Source: an uncultured Clostridia bacterium
GTDB taxonomy: Bacteria; Bacillota; Clostridia; TANB77; CAG-508
Assembly (NCBI GenBank): GCA_947632525.1
Contig: CANRPQ010000006.1
Coordinates: forward strand, 1 to 24,911
Direction: 5' to 3'
DNA: 24,911 nucleotides
In this document: positions 15,749 through 24,800 of the stretch, in pieces
Position numbering within the stretch: position 1 is the first letter of the stretch
How the letters are laid out: the number at the start of each line of letters is the position of its first letter
Made by a program: the position numbers and the translations under genes
The notes under the pieces: generated by a model
Database searches by the model: none
Told to the model about the DNA's origin: nothing
Seen by the model: only the letters and a program-made list of their open reading frames with translations

Positions 15749-16462
15749 TTATTGATTATAAAAGTAATCCATAATTCCATTATAGATTCCCCAAGCTAGT
15801 TTGTCTTGATAAGAATCTGATAATAGTTGTTGTTCTTCTTCTTGATTAGATAAAAATCCACATTCTACAATAGAAATAGGTATTTCTACATGTTTCATAA
15901 TATATACACTATCTAATTTCATAGCTACTCTTTTATTTTCTTTTTGTATCGCTTCATTTAAATTTGATTGTAAAGATTTTGCCAAGCTTATACTTTTTTC
16001 ATCATTTTCCTTGTAAAAACATTGCCAACCCCAATATTGCTCTTGTGGTATTTTGTTTAGATGGATGGATACAAAAATATCTGCACTTGATTCATTTCCT
16101 ATCTTTACTCTATTATGAATATCCGATATTTTTTTCTCCCTTAAAGTGTTTTTATCTAGATCATAAATGGCATTTTCATCACTTCGTGTTAATATAACTG
16201 TAGCTCCTGATTGTTCTAAGAGATTTTGTACTTTTAATGCAATCTTTAAGTTTGTTTCTGCCTCTGTAGTACCTGTACTAGATTGCGCCCCTTCATCTGG
16301 CTTTCCATGTCCAGCATCTAAAACTATTACCTTTTGTGAAACTGGTAAAGTTACTGTTTCTACTGTTTTGTTATTATTTGCCATTTGAAAAGTAAATACA
16401 AAAACCGTTATTAATAATAGGCCTGCAATAATTCCTAACCTCTTTTTGTCTAAAATTATCAT
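15749..16462 (-). CDS. cwlD: N-acetylmuramoyl-L-alanine amidase, CwlD-like
   Basis: A 237-residue Amidase_3 protein with an N-terminal membrane anchor (about 9-27), so the catalytic domain faces outward. Zinc ligands are His52 (LDAGHGKPDEG), Glu67 (TTEAETNL) and His134 (FVSIHLN); Glu200 in IVECGF is the catalytic Glu. It cleaves the lactyl-amide bond between MurNAc and the stem peptide. The block SDIHNRVKIGNESSADIF and the YWGWQ segment resemble clostridial CwlD, which in spore formers begins muramic-delta-lactam synthesis in cortex. A general wall-turnover role is the alternative. I chose ATG at 16462 because GGGGTG ends 7 nt upstream; an in-frame TTG further up overlaps that site. The site lies in the arm of a terminator-like hairpin. 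Confidence 0.85.
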   Translation of the reverse strand: MIILDKKRLGIIAGLLLITVFVFTFQMANNNKTVETVTLPVSQKVIVLDAGHGKPDEGAQSSTGTTEAETNLKIALKVQNLLEQSGATVILTRSDENAIYDLDKNTLREKKISDIHNRVKIGNESSADIFVSIHLNKIPQEQYWGWQCFYKENDEKSISLAKSLQSNLNEAIQKENKRVAMKLDSVYIMKHVEIPISIVECGFLSNQEEEQQLLSDSYQDKLAWGIYNGIMDYFYNQ

Positions 16463-16463
16463 A

Positions 16464-16511
16464 AAAAAACACCCCAATCATTTAATAATATATTCTATGA
16501 GGTGTATTTTT
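16464..16511 (-). terminator. Terminator-like hairpin overlapping the cwlD ribosome binding site
   Basis: Read on the minus strand ACACC-TCAT pairs with ATGA and GGTGT across an AT-rich loop with a 4-nt bulge, and seven T residues follow. The arms on the plus strand are 16469-16481 and 16497-16505. The 3' arm contains the GGGGTG that serves as ribosome binding site for cwlD, and the T run directly abuts its ATG. It may be an intrinsic terminator for the GGDEF gene, a translational block on cwlD, or both. Confidence 0.5.
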
Positions 16512-16522
16512 AACTTATTCAA

Positions 16523-17449
16523 TTATTTTTTTCTTCTATCTATAATGTATGTACTTCCTGGTGTAGATTTTGCTAAATGTTTTACTTGTGCTGCGACTTC
16601 ACCAATTTCTAAAACATTATGAAATCTACCTTTATCTACAATTACTACTCCTACCGATATGGTAGTAAGTGGAAACTGCTCTATTATACACTTTCTATTT
16701 GGAACTTCTAAATATCCCTTTTCTATATCTGTTTCATTAAAGTATTTTAATACTCCCTGATCAAATTCCAATATAATATCTTGGCATATTTGTTCACAAT
16801 CAATATTAGAGCTAATTGCAACAAAGTCATCACCGCCAATATGCCCTACAAAACTATCTTCTACATCTGTATCATGAATATGTTTTAAAATACATTGTGC
16901 AGTAAATTTAATAATTTCATCTCCATTTAAGAAACCATAAACATCATTGTATGCTTTAAAATTGTCTAAATCAATATATAGGATTGCAAATTCTTCTTTA
17001 TTTAATAGACGTTTTTTCATTTCTGCCTGGATTTGTACATTTCCGGGAAGTCCTGTTAATGGACTTACTCTACGATTAGTATCTAATAAACGAATAACAT
17101 TTTTTACTGTATAGTATAAATATTCTTCATCAATTGGTACTTTTATATAGTGCTCTACACATGCTTTTAGAATTTCCACTCTATGCTCTTTTTCTTTATT
17201 AGAAGAAATAACGATAATTGGTGTAATGCTATTATCTTCATTTTCACGAATTTTATTGCATAGTTTTATTATATCTTCTCCTATTCCATCTTCATTTATA
17301 ATAATTAGAGCAGGAATATTTTTTAAAACTGAGTCTAATTCCGATGTTTTAGCTTTTTTAAACTTATATTCTTTTTCACCTTTAAATAGCGCCACTAAAG
17401 TTGATTTTAATTCATTTCCATCATCAATTAAATAAATTTGTGGTGTCAT
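16523..17449 (-). CDS. GGDEF-domain protein with degenerate receiver domain
   Basis: A 308-residue cytoplasmic protein. Residues 1-125 have a response-regulator fold (IYLIDD at 5-10, Lys103 in HYIKVP), but the phospho-acceptor position in PALIIIN is Asn52, so it is probably a pseudo-receiver. Residues 126-308 form a diguanylate cyclase domain: PLTGLPGN, then YIDLDNFKAYND, with the active site written GGDDF (205-209) instead of GGDEF or GGEEF. No RxxD inhibitory site precedes it. It would make cyclic di-GMP if the Glu-to-Asp change is tolerated; GGDDF does occur in clostridial members as far as I recall. I chose ATG at 17449 because AAAGGAG lies just upstream. It sits between an Ig-repeat membrane protein gene and cwlD. 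Confidence 0.87.
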   Translation of the reverse strand: MTPQIYLIDDGNELKSTLVALFKGEKEYKFKKAKTSELDSVLKNIPALIIINEDGIGEDIIKLCNKIRENEDNSITPIIVISSNKEKEHRVEILKACVEHYIKVPIDEEYLYYTVKNVIRLLDTNRRVSPLTGLPGNVQIQAEMKKRLLNKEEFAILYIDLDNFKAYNDVYGFLNGDEIIKFTAQCILKHIHDTDVEDSFVGHIGGDDFVAISSNIDCEQICQDIILEFDQGVLKYFNETDIEKGYLEVPNRKCIIEQFPLTTISVGVVIVDKGRFHNVLEIGEVAAQVKHLAKSTPGSTYIIDRRKK

Positions 17450-17467
17450 TTTTTTCTCCTTTGATTC

Positions 17468-17511
17468 TTTTATTGTATAGAAAAAATCTAAGATTTTTCT
17501 ATACAATAAAA
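17468..17511 (-). promoter_or_regulatory. Long AT-rich hairpin in the leader of the GGDEF gene
   Basis: A perfect 18-bp inverted repeat (17468-17485 with 17494-17511, core TTGTATAG) has an 8-nt loop. It lies directly upstream of the ribosome binding site of the GGDEF gene. No T tract follows it on the minus strand, so it is not a standard terminator. It may be an RNA processing or stability element, or an operator. Confidence 0.6.
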
Positions 17512-17557
17512 TTAAATTTACTTTTTCTGTGCGTATGATGCATATATTTTCATTGTA

Positions 17558-18502
17558 TTATGGGGTATATTGAAGCTCTGTAGCAGCTTTTTTGGTATAT
17601 CCATTAATATTAGTTACTTCTACTGAAATAATATTATTTCCTTCTTGTAATTGCAATGGTCCAACTTTAACATGTTTTAGTTTTATGTCTTTTGCAGTAT
17701 ATTCTTTACCGTTTAAGTTTATAACAATATCTTTTACACCATCTTCGTCTGATGCATCTATGGTTATATTTTTACCATCTTGAATTACTTGCATTTTTGG
17801 TTCCGCGGTAGTAATAAGTACTTCTTTTTCAAGTTTTTCTATATTTCCATTTGCATCTTCAGCTATGATAGTAATATTTTTTGTACCCGGTGTTAACTCA
17901 ACTTCTTGTACAATTTGAGTTTGATTTTCTGTTGTTGCATTTATTACAACTTTTTCTTCTCCGTCCCATTGATATGTTAAAGATTTAATTTCTGTCTCAT
18001 CTGTTGCTGTAATTGTCATCTTGTTTTTACCGTTTTCTGTATCTACATCAATAGTTGGTTTTTTAATGTCCATTCCTTCTACTATATATTGTTTTTGATA
18101 TTTTACTTGTTTTCCATTCATATCTTCAATAGTAATATTTAATACACTGTTTTGATTTACTAGTAAAATTTCTTCCTGTGCTGTTAATCCACCTTCTGGA
18201 ATAACTGTGCTTTCTCCGTTTCCCCATGAATAAATAATTTTTGAAATTTCTGTATTATGCTGTACATATAAAATTAATTTATCATTTAATCTATTAACAG
18301 TAACATAAGGCATATTTGTTGGTTTTCTATCTTCTACATCCTTACAAATAGCATAAGTTCCTTCACCTATTAAAGTTATCCCAAATATTATTACAGCTAT
18401 AGCAAAAAATAGAACAATTCCTTTAATTTCTAATGGTCCACTTGTTCTTTGCTTTTTATCTTTATTTTTCTTTTTATTTTCAGTCATTAGAATTTGATTC
18501 AT
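17558..18502 (-). CDS. Membrane-anchored protein with Ig-like extracellular repeats
   Basis: A 314-residue protein with a strongly basic cytoplasmic N-terminus (KKKNKDKKQR), one membrane helix at about 27-49 and an extracellular part of some 260 residues. That part consists of beta-rich repeats of about 80 residues that look like bacterial Ig-like or cadherin-type folds: strand patterns with DVDTENGKNKMTITATDE and later AEDANGNIEKLEKEV, ITIDASDEDGVKD. I do not recognise a named family and see no enzymatic motif. The ATG at 18502 has GGGAG 7 nt upstream. It is first of the three-gene set with the GGDEF protein and cwlD and has its own promoter. A role in wall binding or protein contact is only an inference. 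Confidence 0.78.
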   Translation of the reverse strand: MNQILMTENKKKNKDKKQRTSGPLEIKGIVLFFAIAVIIFGITLIGEGTYAICKDVEDRKPTNMPYVTVNRLNDKLILYVQHNTEISKIIYSWGNGESTVIPEGGLTAQEEILLVNQNSVLNITIEDMNGKQVKYQKQYIVEGMDIKKPTIDVDTENGKNKMTITATDETEIKSLTYQWDGEEKVVINATTENQTQIVQEVELTPGTKNITIIAEDANGNIEKLEKEVLITTAEPKMQVIQDGKNITIDASDEDGVKDIVINLNGKEYTAKDIKLKHVKVGPLQLQEGNNIISVEVTNINGYTKKAATELQYTP

Positions 18503-18593
18503 ATCTTTTCTCCCTATTTTGTAATCAATTCTTAATATAAACTTTTATTTTAGTATTTTACTTAATTTATAGTATGTGTTATTTAATAATCAA

Positions 18594-18622
18594 ATTATAC
18601 CATATGCTTTTTTTAAAGTAAA
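18594..18622 (-). promoter_or_regulatory. Predicted promoter of the Ig-repeat membrane protein gene
   Basis: On the minus strand TTTACT (18622-18617), a 17-nt spacer and TATAAT (18599-18594) preceded by TGG give an extended -10. The start near 18587 leaves a leader of about 85 nt. It probably drives the Ig-repeat gene and perhaps the GGDEF and cwlD genes. Confidence 0.72.
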
Positions 18623-18816
18623 TAAATCTTAATTAATTTGTAAGGAAACTTTTCTTTTCTTATTGCATAAGAAAAGTGGATTCGCAAATATGCACAATAC
18701 AAAGAAACTCAACATTTTAAGAAAAGTGGCTTTACCATATGTATAGATTTGCTTTGCAAACCATACAAACCAAGGAAACTTAACCTTGTTGTATAGCAAT
18801 CTCCTATACAAGAAGA
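18623..18816. repeat. Spacer with hairpins and degenerate short repeats
   Basis: CTTTTCTTAT (18654-18663) and ATAAGAAAAG (18667-18676) form a perfect 10-bp stem with a 3-nt loop. TTGTATAG (18789-18796) and CTATACAA (18804-18811) form an 8-bp stem. AAGAAAAGTGG occurs at 18669 and 18719, and variants of AAGGAAACTT occur near 18643, 18701 and 18772. A 60-residue minus-strand ORF here has no ribosome binding site. I read it as a decayed repeat or an RNA region, not as a gene. Confidence 0.4.
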
Positions 18817-18846
18817 AAAGAGAAGTACAAAAGTATACTTCTCTTT
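18817..18846 (-). terminator. Terminator of the surface protein gene
   Basis: AAAGAGAAGTA (18817-18827) and TACTTCTCTTT (18836-18846) form a perfect 11-bp stem with an 8-nt loop, starting 13 nt past the stop of the surface protein gene. On the minus strand the stem ends in four T residues followed by a pyrimidine-rich stretch. Confidence 0.82.
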
Positions 18847-18858
18847 CAATTTAATTCA

Positions 18859-21800
18859 TTATATAACGAATTTTCTAATTAATAGTACTCCACCAGCAAA
18901 GGTCATTATGCACATTATGCTTAATCCTATATATTTTTCCGTACTACCTGTTGCAGGAGATAATAGTACTGGTGCTTGGTCAATATCATCTTCACCTTTT
19001 ACGTTATTTCCTGGTGTTGAATCAATATCTGGTGAATTGAATTCATTTTTGTCTTGACTAATTTCTGCCCAGTTTACTTTTTCACCCATATTGTTCTTTC
19101 CATTTATCCAAGTAAGTACAATGTCAACTGTTGCACTTTCTCCTGGTTGTAATAGTTTATCTTTTAATTGGTCTGTTGTTACTTTTCCGTCTTCACTTAC
19201 TTTCCATTTTGGGTTATCTTCTGCTACAAATTTTAATCCGTCTGGAATATAATCAATAAGTTCTGTAGCATATCCTGCAATTTCACCTTCATTGGTTACT
19301 TTAATATTAAATCTAAATTTAACTGTAGTTTTGTTTATTTTTCCTGTTTGAATTTCTACTTTAACTGGAGCTTCAGGATTTTCATCTCCTGTATGTCCTG
19401 TTTTAGTAACAGTTTTCTTTCCATCTACAGTAACAATAGCTTCTGTTACCCATTTCTTCAAGCTTAAGTCAAAATATTTAACTTTTACTTTTTCAGTATC
19501 TTGATCATCTTCACCATCAGTCCATTTATCTGGTTCAGAATCAACGTCTTCAATTGGGTTTCCTTCTTCATCTGAATCATCTGAAATTTGTGCTTGGTTA
19601 ATTATAATCCTGTCTGATGTATTTGGCTCTGTTACTTTAAATGCAATTTTTAAGTCTTTGTAATCTGGCATTGTCATTGTTTCTGTATCAAAAGCTTTTA
19701 GTAAGTTTTCTCCTTCTTCTTTCTCTTTTTCTTTTGATAAGAAGTCAGTTTCAATATATTTAGCTTCTTTTACGTCCTTTGTTTCTGTTCCATCTTCCTT
19801 ATACATTTTCCATCCAAATGCAGTGTTAACACTGTTGTCTGGTAAGAATTCTAATCCTTCTGGTAAATCATCTTTTACCTTTTTAGCATAGCCTGCTATA
19901 TTTCCTTCATTAAATATTCTTAAAGTATATATAACTATGTTTCCATTTGCTACTTCTACTGGATCTTTTGGATGTTCATATTTAAATTCTTTGTCACTTA
20001 CCTTTTTGAATACAGGAACACGGCTTGTTATATCAGTTGTGTTATCTCCACTAATTACTCCTGTAATAAATTTTCTTAAAGCTAAGTCAAATCTTTGTAA
20101 TACTAATTTTTCAAAGTCATCATCATCTTGTTGTCCTGGAATATATTTAGTTCCATTTTCTATTTCTGAATCCTTGTATCCTGGTAAGTTTTCGTCTGTT
20201 GGCAAGTTATCATTTTGTATATTATCTTCTGGTTTTGAATTATTATTTGTTAAACTATCTGATGTAGAATCTCTATCTACTACAGATTCTTTGCTTGAAT
20301 CTGTATATTCTGCAATTTCTGCAATATTAGTGATTTTTTCATATAAATCAATATCATCTTTTACTCTACATTTAATTTTAACATCAATATAGTCTAATTC
20401 TGCTTCTGGAGTTCTTTCAAAAGCTTTTAATAAAACTTTATCATCATCACTTCCAGTATTTCTTTCTTCATATATACTATCTCTATTTGCCCAGTTTTCT
20501 GCATCTGGAGATGTAATGTCTGTTGTTACAGTTCTACCATCTTGTGATACAGTCCAACCATATTTAGCATTTAATTCATCATCTACAATATATTCTAATT
20601 GCTTTGGTAAATGGTCTGTAATTTTTGTTACGTATCCATCCATTTGACCTTCATTATATATACGTATTGTATATGTTACAATATCACCATTTGATACTCC
20701 AATTGGTGCTTTTGTATGTTCATAAATTGCAGTAGTAGAACTTTCATCTAATAGTGGGGTTGTATCTACTTTTGGTTCCCTACTATCCATAGGATGAGTT
20801 TTGTTATTAGCATCAGTGACTTCACTAATAAATTTTCTTAAAGATAAGTCAAAATATTTTCCTGGTAATACTAAATCTTCATAGTCATCATCATCCTCTT
20901 CTCCAAGTCCTTGTTCTGGTTTTTGTGGTTTATACTTATCTGTATCTTTTTCTACATTTCCTGTGTTAGAATCACGGTCTAAGTCTACATCTGTATTTCC
21001 TTCTTCATCCCTATTTCCTGTAATTTCTGCTATATTTTTTAATGTTTTATCTACAGTACTTACCTTTGCTGTTACTTTACACTCAATTTGTAAATCAATA
21101 TATGAAAGACCTTTGTATTTTTTTACTGTTCCAGCTTCACCAGTTTCTGAAGTTTCACCATTTTGTTTATATCCATCTAGCTTTTTATCATCTCCAGCAA
21201 GATATTTTGTAGTAACTGTTCTACCGTTATCTGATACTTCCCAGCCATATTTTTTATTAATTTCACTTTGTTCTACTGGTATAAATTCTAGTCCCTCTGG
21301 TAAATAGTCTTTTACTTCTGTTGCCCAACCTGCTAATCCACCTTCATTATATATTCTAATTGTATAGGTTACAATATCTCCTGTTTTTACTGATTGAGGT
21401 GTTTTGTCATGGTCTTTTTCAATAGTTGTGTCAGTTACTTTCTTCATGGTTTCGTCAATAGTTGGTACTCTATTTTCCGGAGTTCTTGGCTCTGAATCAT
21501 CAGCACTTTTAATATTTGTAATAAATTTTCTTAAAGATAGGTCATAGTATTGTCCTGGTAATATTAGGTCTTCATAGTCATCATCATCCTCTTCTCCAAG
21601 TCCTTGTTGTGGTTTTTTTGGACTATAATTATCTGTATCTTTTTCTACATTTCCTGTCTTAGAATCACGGTCTAGATCTACATCTGTATGGTTTTCTTCG
21701 TCCTTATTTCCTGTTATTTCTGCTATATTTTTTAATGTTTTATCTACAGTACTTACTTTTGCTGTTACTTTACACTCAATTTGTAAGTCAATATATGAAA

Positions 21801-24800
21801 GACCTTTATATTTTTTTACTTCGCTATTTTCAGATTCTTCTGAAGTTTCACCGTTTTGTTTATATGCATCTAATTTTTTATCTTCTCCAGAAAGATATGT
21901 TGTAGTAACTGTTCTTCCATTATCTGATACTTCCCAGCCATATTTTTCATTAATATCACTTTCTGATATGAATTCTAGTCCTTCTGGTAAATAATCTTTT
22001 ACTTCTGTTGCCCAACCTGCTAATCCACCTTCATTATATATTCTAATTGTATAGGTTACAATATCTCCTGTTTTTACTGATTGAGGTGTTTTGTCATGGT
22101 CTTTTTCAATAGTTGTGTTGGTTACTTTCTTCATGGTATTACTAATGTTTGGCACTCTGTTATCTGGAGTTCTTGGTTCTGATTCATCAACACTTTTAAT
22201 ATTTGTAATAAATTTTCTTAAAGATAGGTCAAAGTATTGTCCTAATAATACTAAGTCTTCATAGTCATCATCATCTTGTTGTCCAAGTCCTTGTTCTGAT
22301 TTTGGTGGATTATAATTATCTTTTTGTACATTGTTTGTTTGTGAATCTCTGTCTATATTTGATCCTGTACGGTCTTGATCATCTTTATTTCCTGTAATTT
22401 CTGCTATATTTTTTAATGTTTTATCTGCATTACCAACCTTTTCTGTTACTTCACATTCAATTTGTAAATCAACATATGAAAGACCTTTATATTTCTTTAC
22501 TGTTCCAGTTTCACCATCTTCTGAAGTTCCACCATTTTCTACATATCCATCTAATTTTTTATCTTGTTCTTTAAGATATGTTGTGGTGACTGTTCTTCCC
22601 TCATCTGATTCAGTCCATCCGTATTTTGCGTTAATTGAGCTTTTATCTGTTGGTATAAATTTTAATCCTACTGGTAAATAGTCTTTTACTTCTGTTGCCC
22701 AACCTGCAATTTCACCTTCATTGTATATTCTAATTGTATATGTTACTATGTCTCCTGTATTTACTACTTGAGGTTTTTTACTATGGTCTTTTTCAATAGT
22801 TGTTGTATTACTTATATTTTTTATTGTATTGCCAATAGTTGGTACTCTATCTTCTGGTTTTATTGACTCTGAATTATCAGCATTTCTAATATTGGTAATA
22901 AATTTTCTTAAAGCTAAGTCAAAATATCCTTTTTTTAATATTAAGTCTTCGTAGTCATCATCATCTTCTTCTCCAAGTCCTTTTACTGCATTTTTAGGAT
23001 CATAACTTGTGCCTTTGTTTACATTGTTTGGTTGAGAGTCACGGTCTACAATTGATGTATTTTCATTTTCAGCTTTATGTTCTGTGATTTCTGCTATATT
23101 TTTTAATGTTTTATCTGCAGTACCTACAGTTGCAATTACTCTACATTCAATTTGTAAATCAATATATGAAAGACCTTTATATTTTTTTACTTCACTAGTA
23201 TTTGTAGTAACACCGTTCTCATTATATGCTTCTAATTTTTTATCTGAAAGATATGTTGTAGTAATAGTCCTTCCACCGTTAGATGTACTCCAATTATATT
23301 TTTCATTAATTTTACTATCTTTTGCTGGTATAAACTCTAGTCCTTCTGGTAAATAGTCTGTTACTTCTGTTGCCCAGCCTGCTAGTTCACCTTCATTGTA
23401 TATTCTAATAGTATATGTTACAATATCACCTGGTTTAACTGGTTGAGCTGTTTTCTCATGATCTTTTTCAATAGTTGTTGTATTACCACTTATATATTTT
23501 ATTGTATTTCCAATATTTGGTTCTCTGTTTTCTGGTACTCTTGAATTTGAACCATCGGCACCTTTAATGTTTGTAATGAATTTTCTTAAAGCTAAGTCAA
23601 ATTTTTTCTCTTTTTCTTCTTCTTCTACAGTTTTACTATCATTAAATTGTATTTCTTCTTTTTCAATTTGTACTACTGGTTGGGCTGTAGAACTTCTTGT
23701 ATCTATATTTTTTTCTCCCCAATATGTAAGTGTTGTAACCATAAAACTTCCTGAAATGTTAAGTTTTACACTGCTTGTATCTGTTGTAGAAGGAACTGAT
23801 ATGTAAAATTCTTTTTCTAATACATTATTTATATCATTTTTATTATTATCTATTGCACTTCCGTCACTATTTACATATTTAATGTCTGTAATCTCGCTGT
23901 TATTTCCGTCTGTTACTGTTGCTTGTAAAGAATATGTAACATCATTTCTTATTTTTTTTATTTTATATGGCCCAATAATTTTTCTATCTTTATTTTCAAG
24001 GTTTTTAATGCTTAATTTTGTATCATCAAATTGTACTGGTGCAGATGTGTTGCCATTTTGGGTATAATCATAACTAGTGCTTTGTTCTTTTGCAGTTTGC
24101 ACTAAGTAATCAAATAGTGCACCACAAGCACGAATTCTAGCTTCGTCATTTGGATATTCTTTTTTAAGTGGTCCATTTACAGTATTATCTGCTTCAAATG
24201 TAGGCATATTATTAAAATAATATGACGATTCGTTAGGATTTGTATAATGCCATATTGCCAATTGTTGAACAAATATAATATCTGTATCTTTTATAAAATC
24301 CGTTAGTTTTTTTCCATTTGTGCCAAACAAATCTTTTAGAGAGTACTTTGGATTATCTGAATCTTCATTTTCATATTGTGCAATATATTTTTCTACAGAA
24401 TCTAATAATAATTCTTTGTTCTTTTTTGCTCTTTCATTATCATTATCATTTTTAGCTGGAACATAGCATTGGTCCAATATCCATATTAAAGCTTTATAGT
24501 TTTCATCATTTTGTGGTAAAGATGTTTTATATTTTGGAGCAATATTATCCTTCTTCCTTAAATCACCAACTCCACTATTTATTGCTGTGCCATTTGTATA
24601 ACTAGTAGCACTTATTCCATTTGTAGAACCGCCCATATCATTTGAGCCGAAACCTGGTCCTGCTTTAATACAGTAAAGGCTTTTTTTATCACCACTAGTA
24701 TCAATAATTTTATAGATTGTTTTTTCCGCTACTGTATACCCCATTTTTTCTAAGTTAAATGTCTTAATAGTAACTATGCTACTTGTTGCAGCTTGTACAC

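Noticed and set aside
18629..18811. 60-residue minus-strand ORF between the surface protein and the Ig-repeat gene
   Set aside because: It has no ribosome binding site, runs over several hairpins and short repeats, and its composition is not protein-like.
19937..20392. 151-residue plus-strand ORF opposite the surface protein
   Set aside because: It is a shadow of the repeat-rich minus-strand gene: Ser/Leu/Ile-rich antisense translation with no ribosome binding site. The same holds for the other plus-strand ORFs opposite the surface protein, the glucan synthase and walK.
19471..23601. Regular repeats considered as a CRISPR array
   Set aside because: The period is about 690 nt, the repeats are coding and in frame, and no short repeat-spacer pattern is present.
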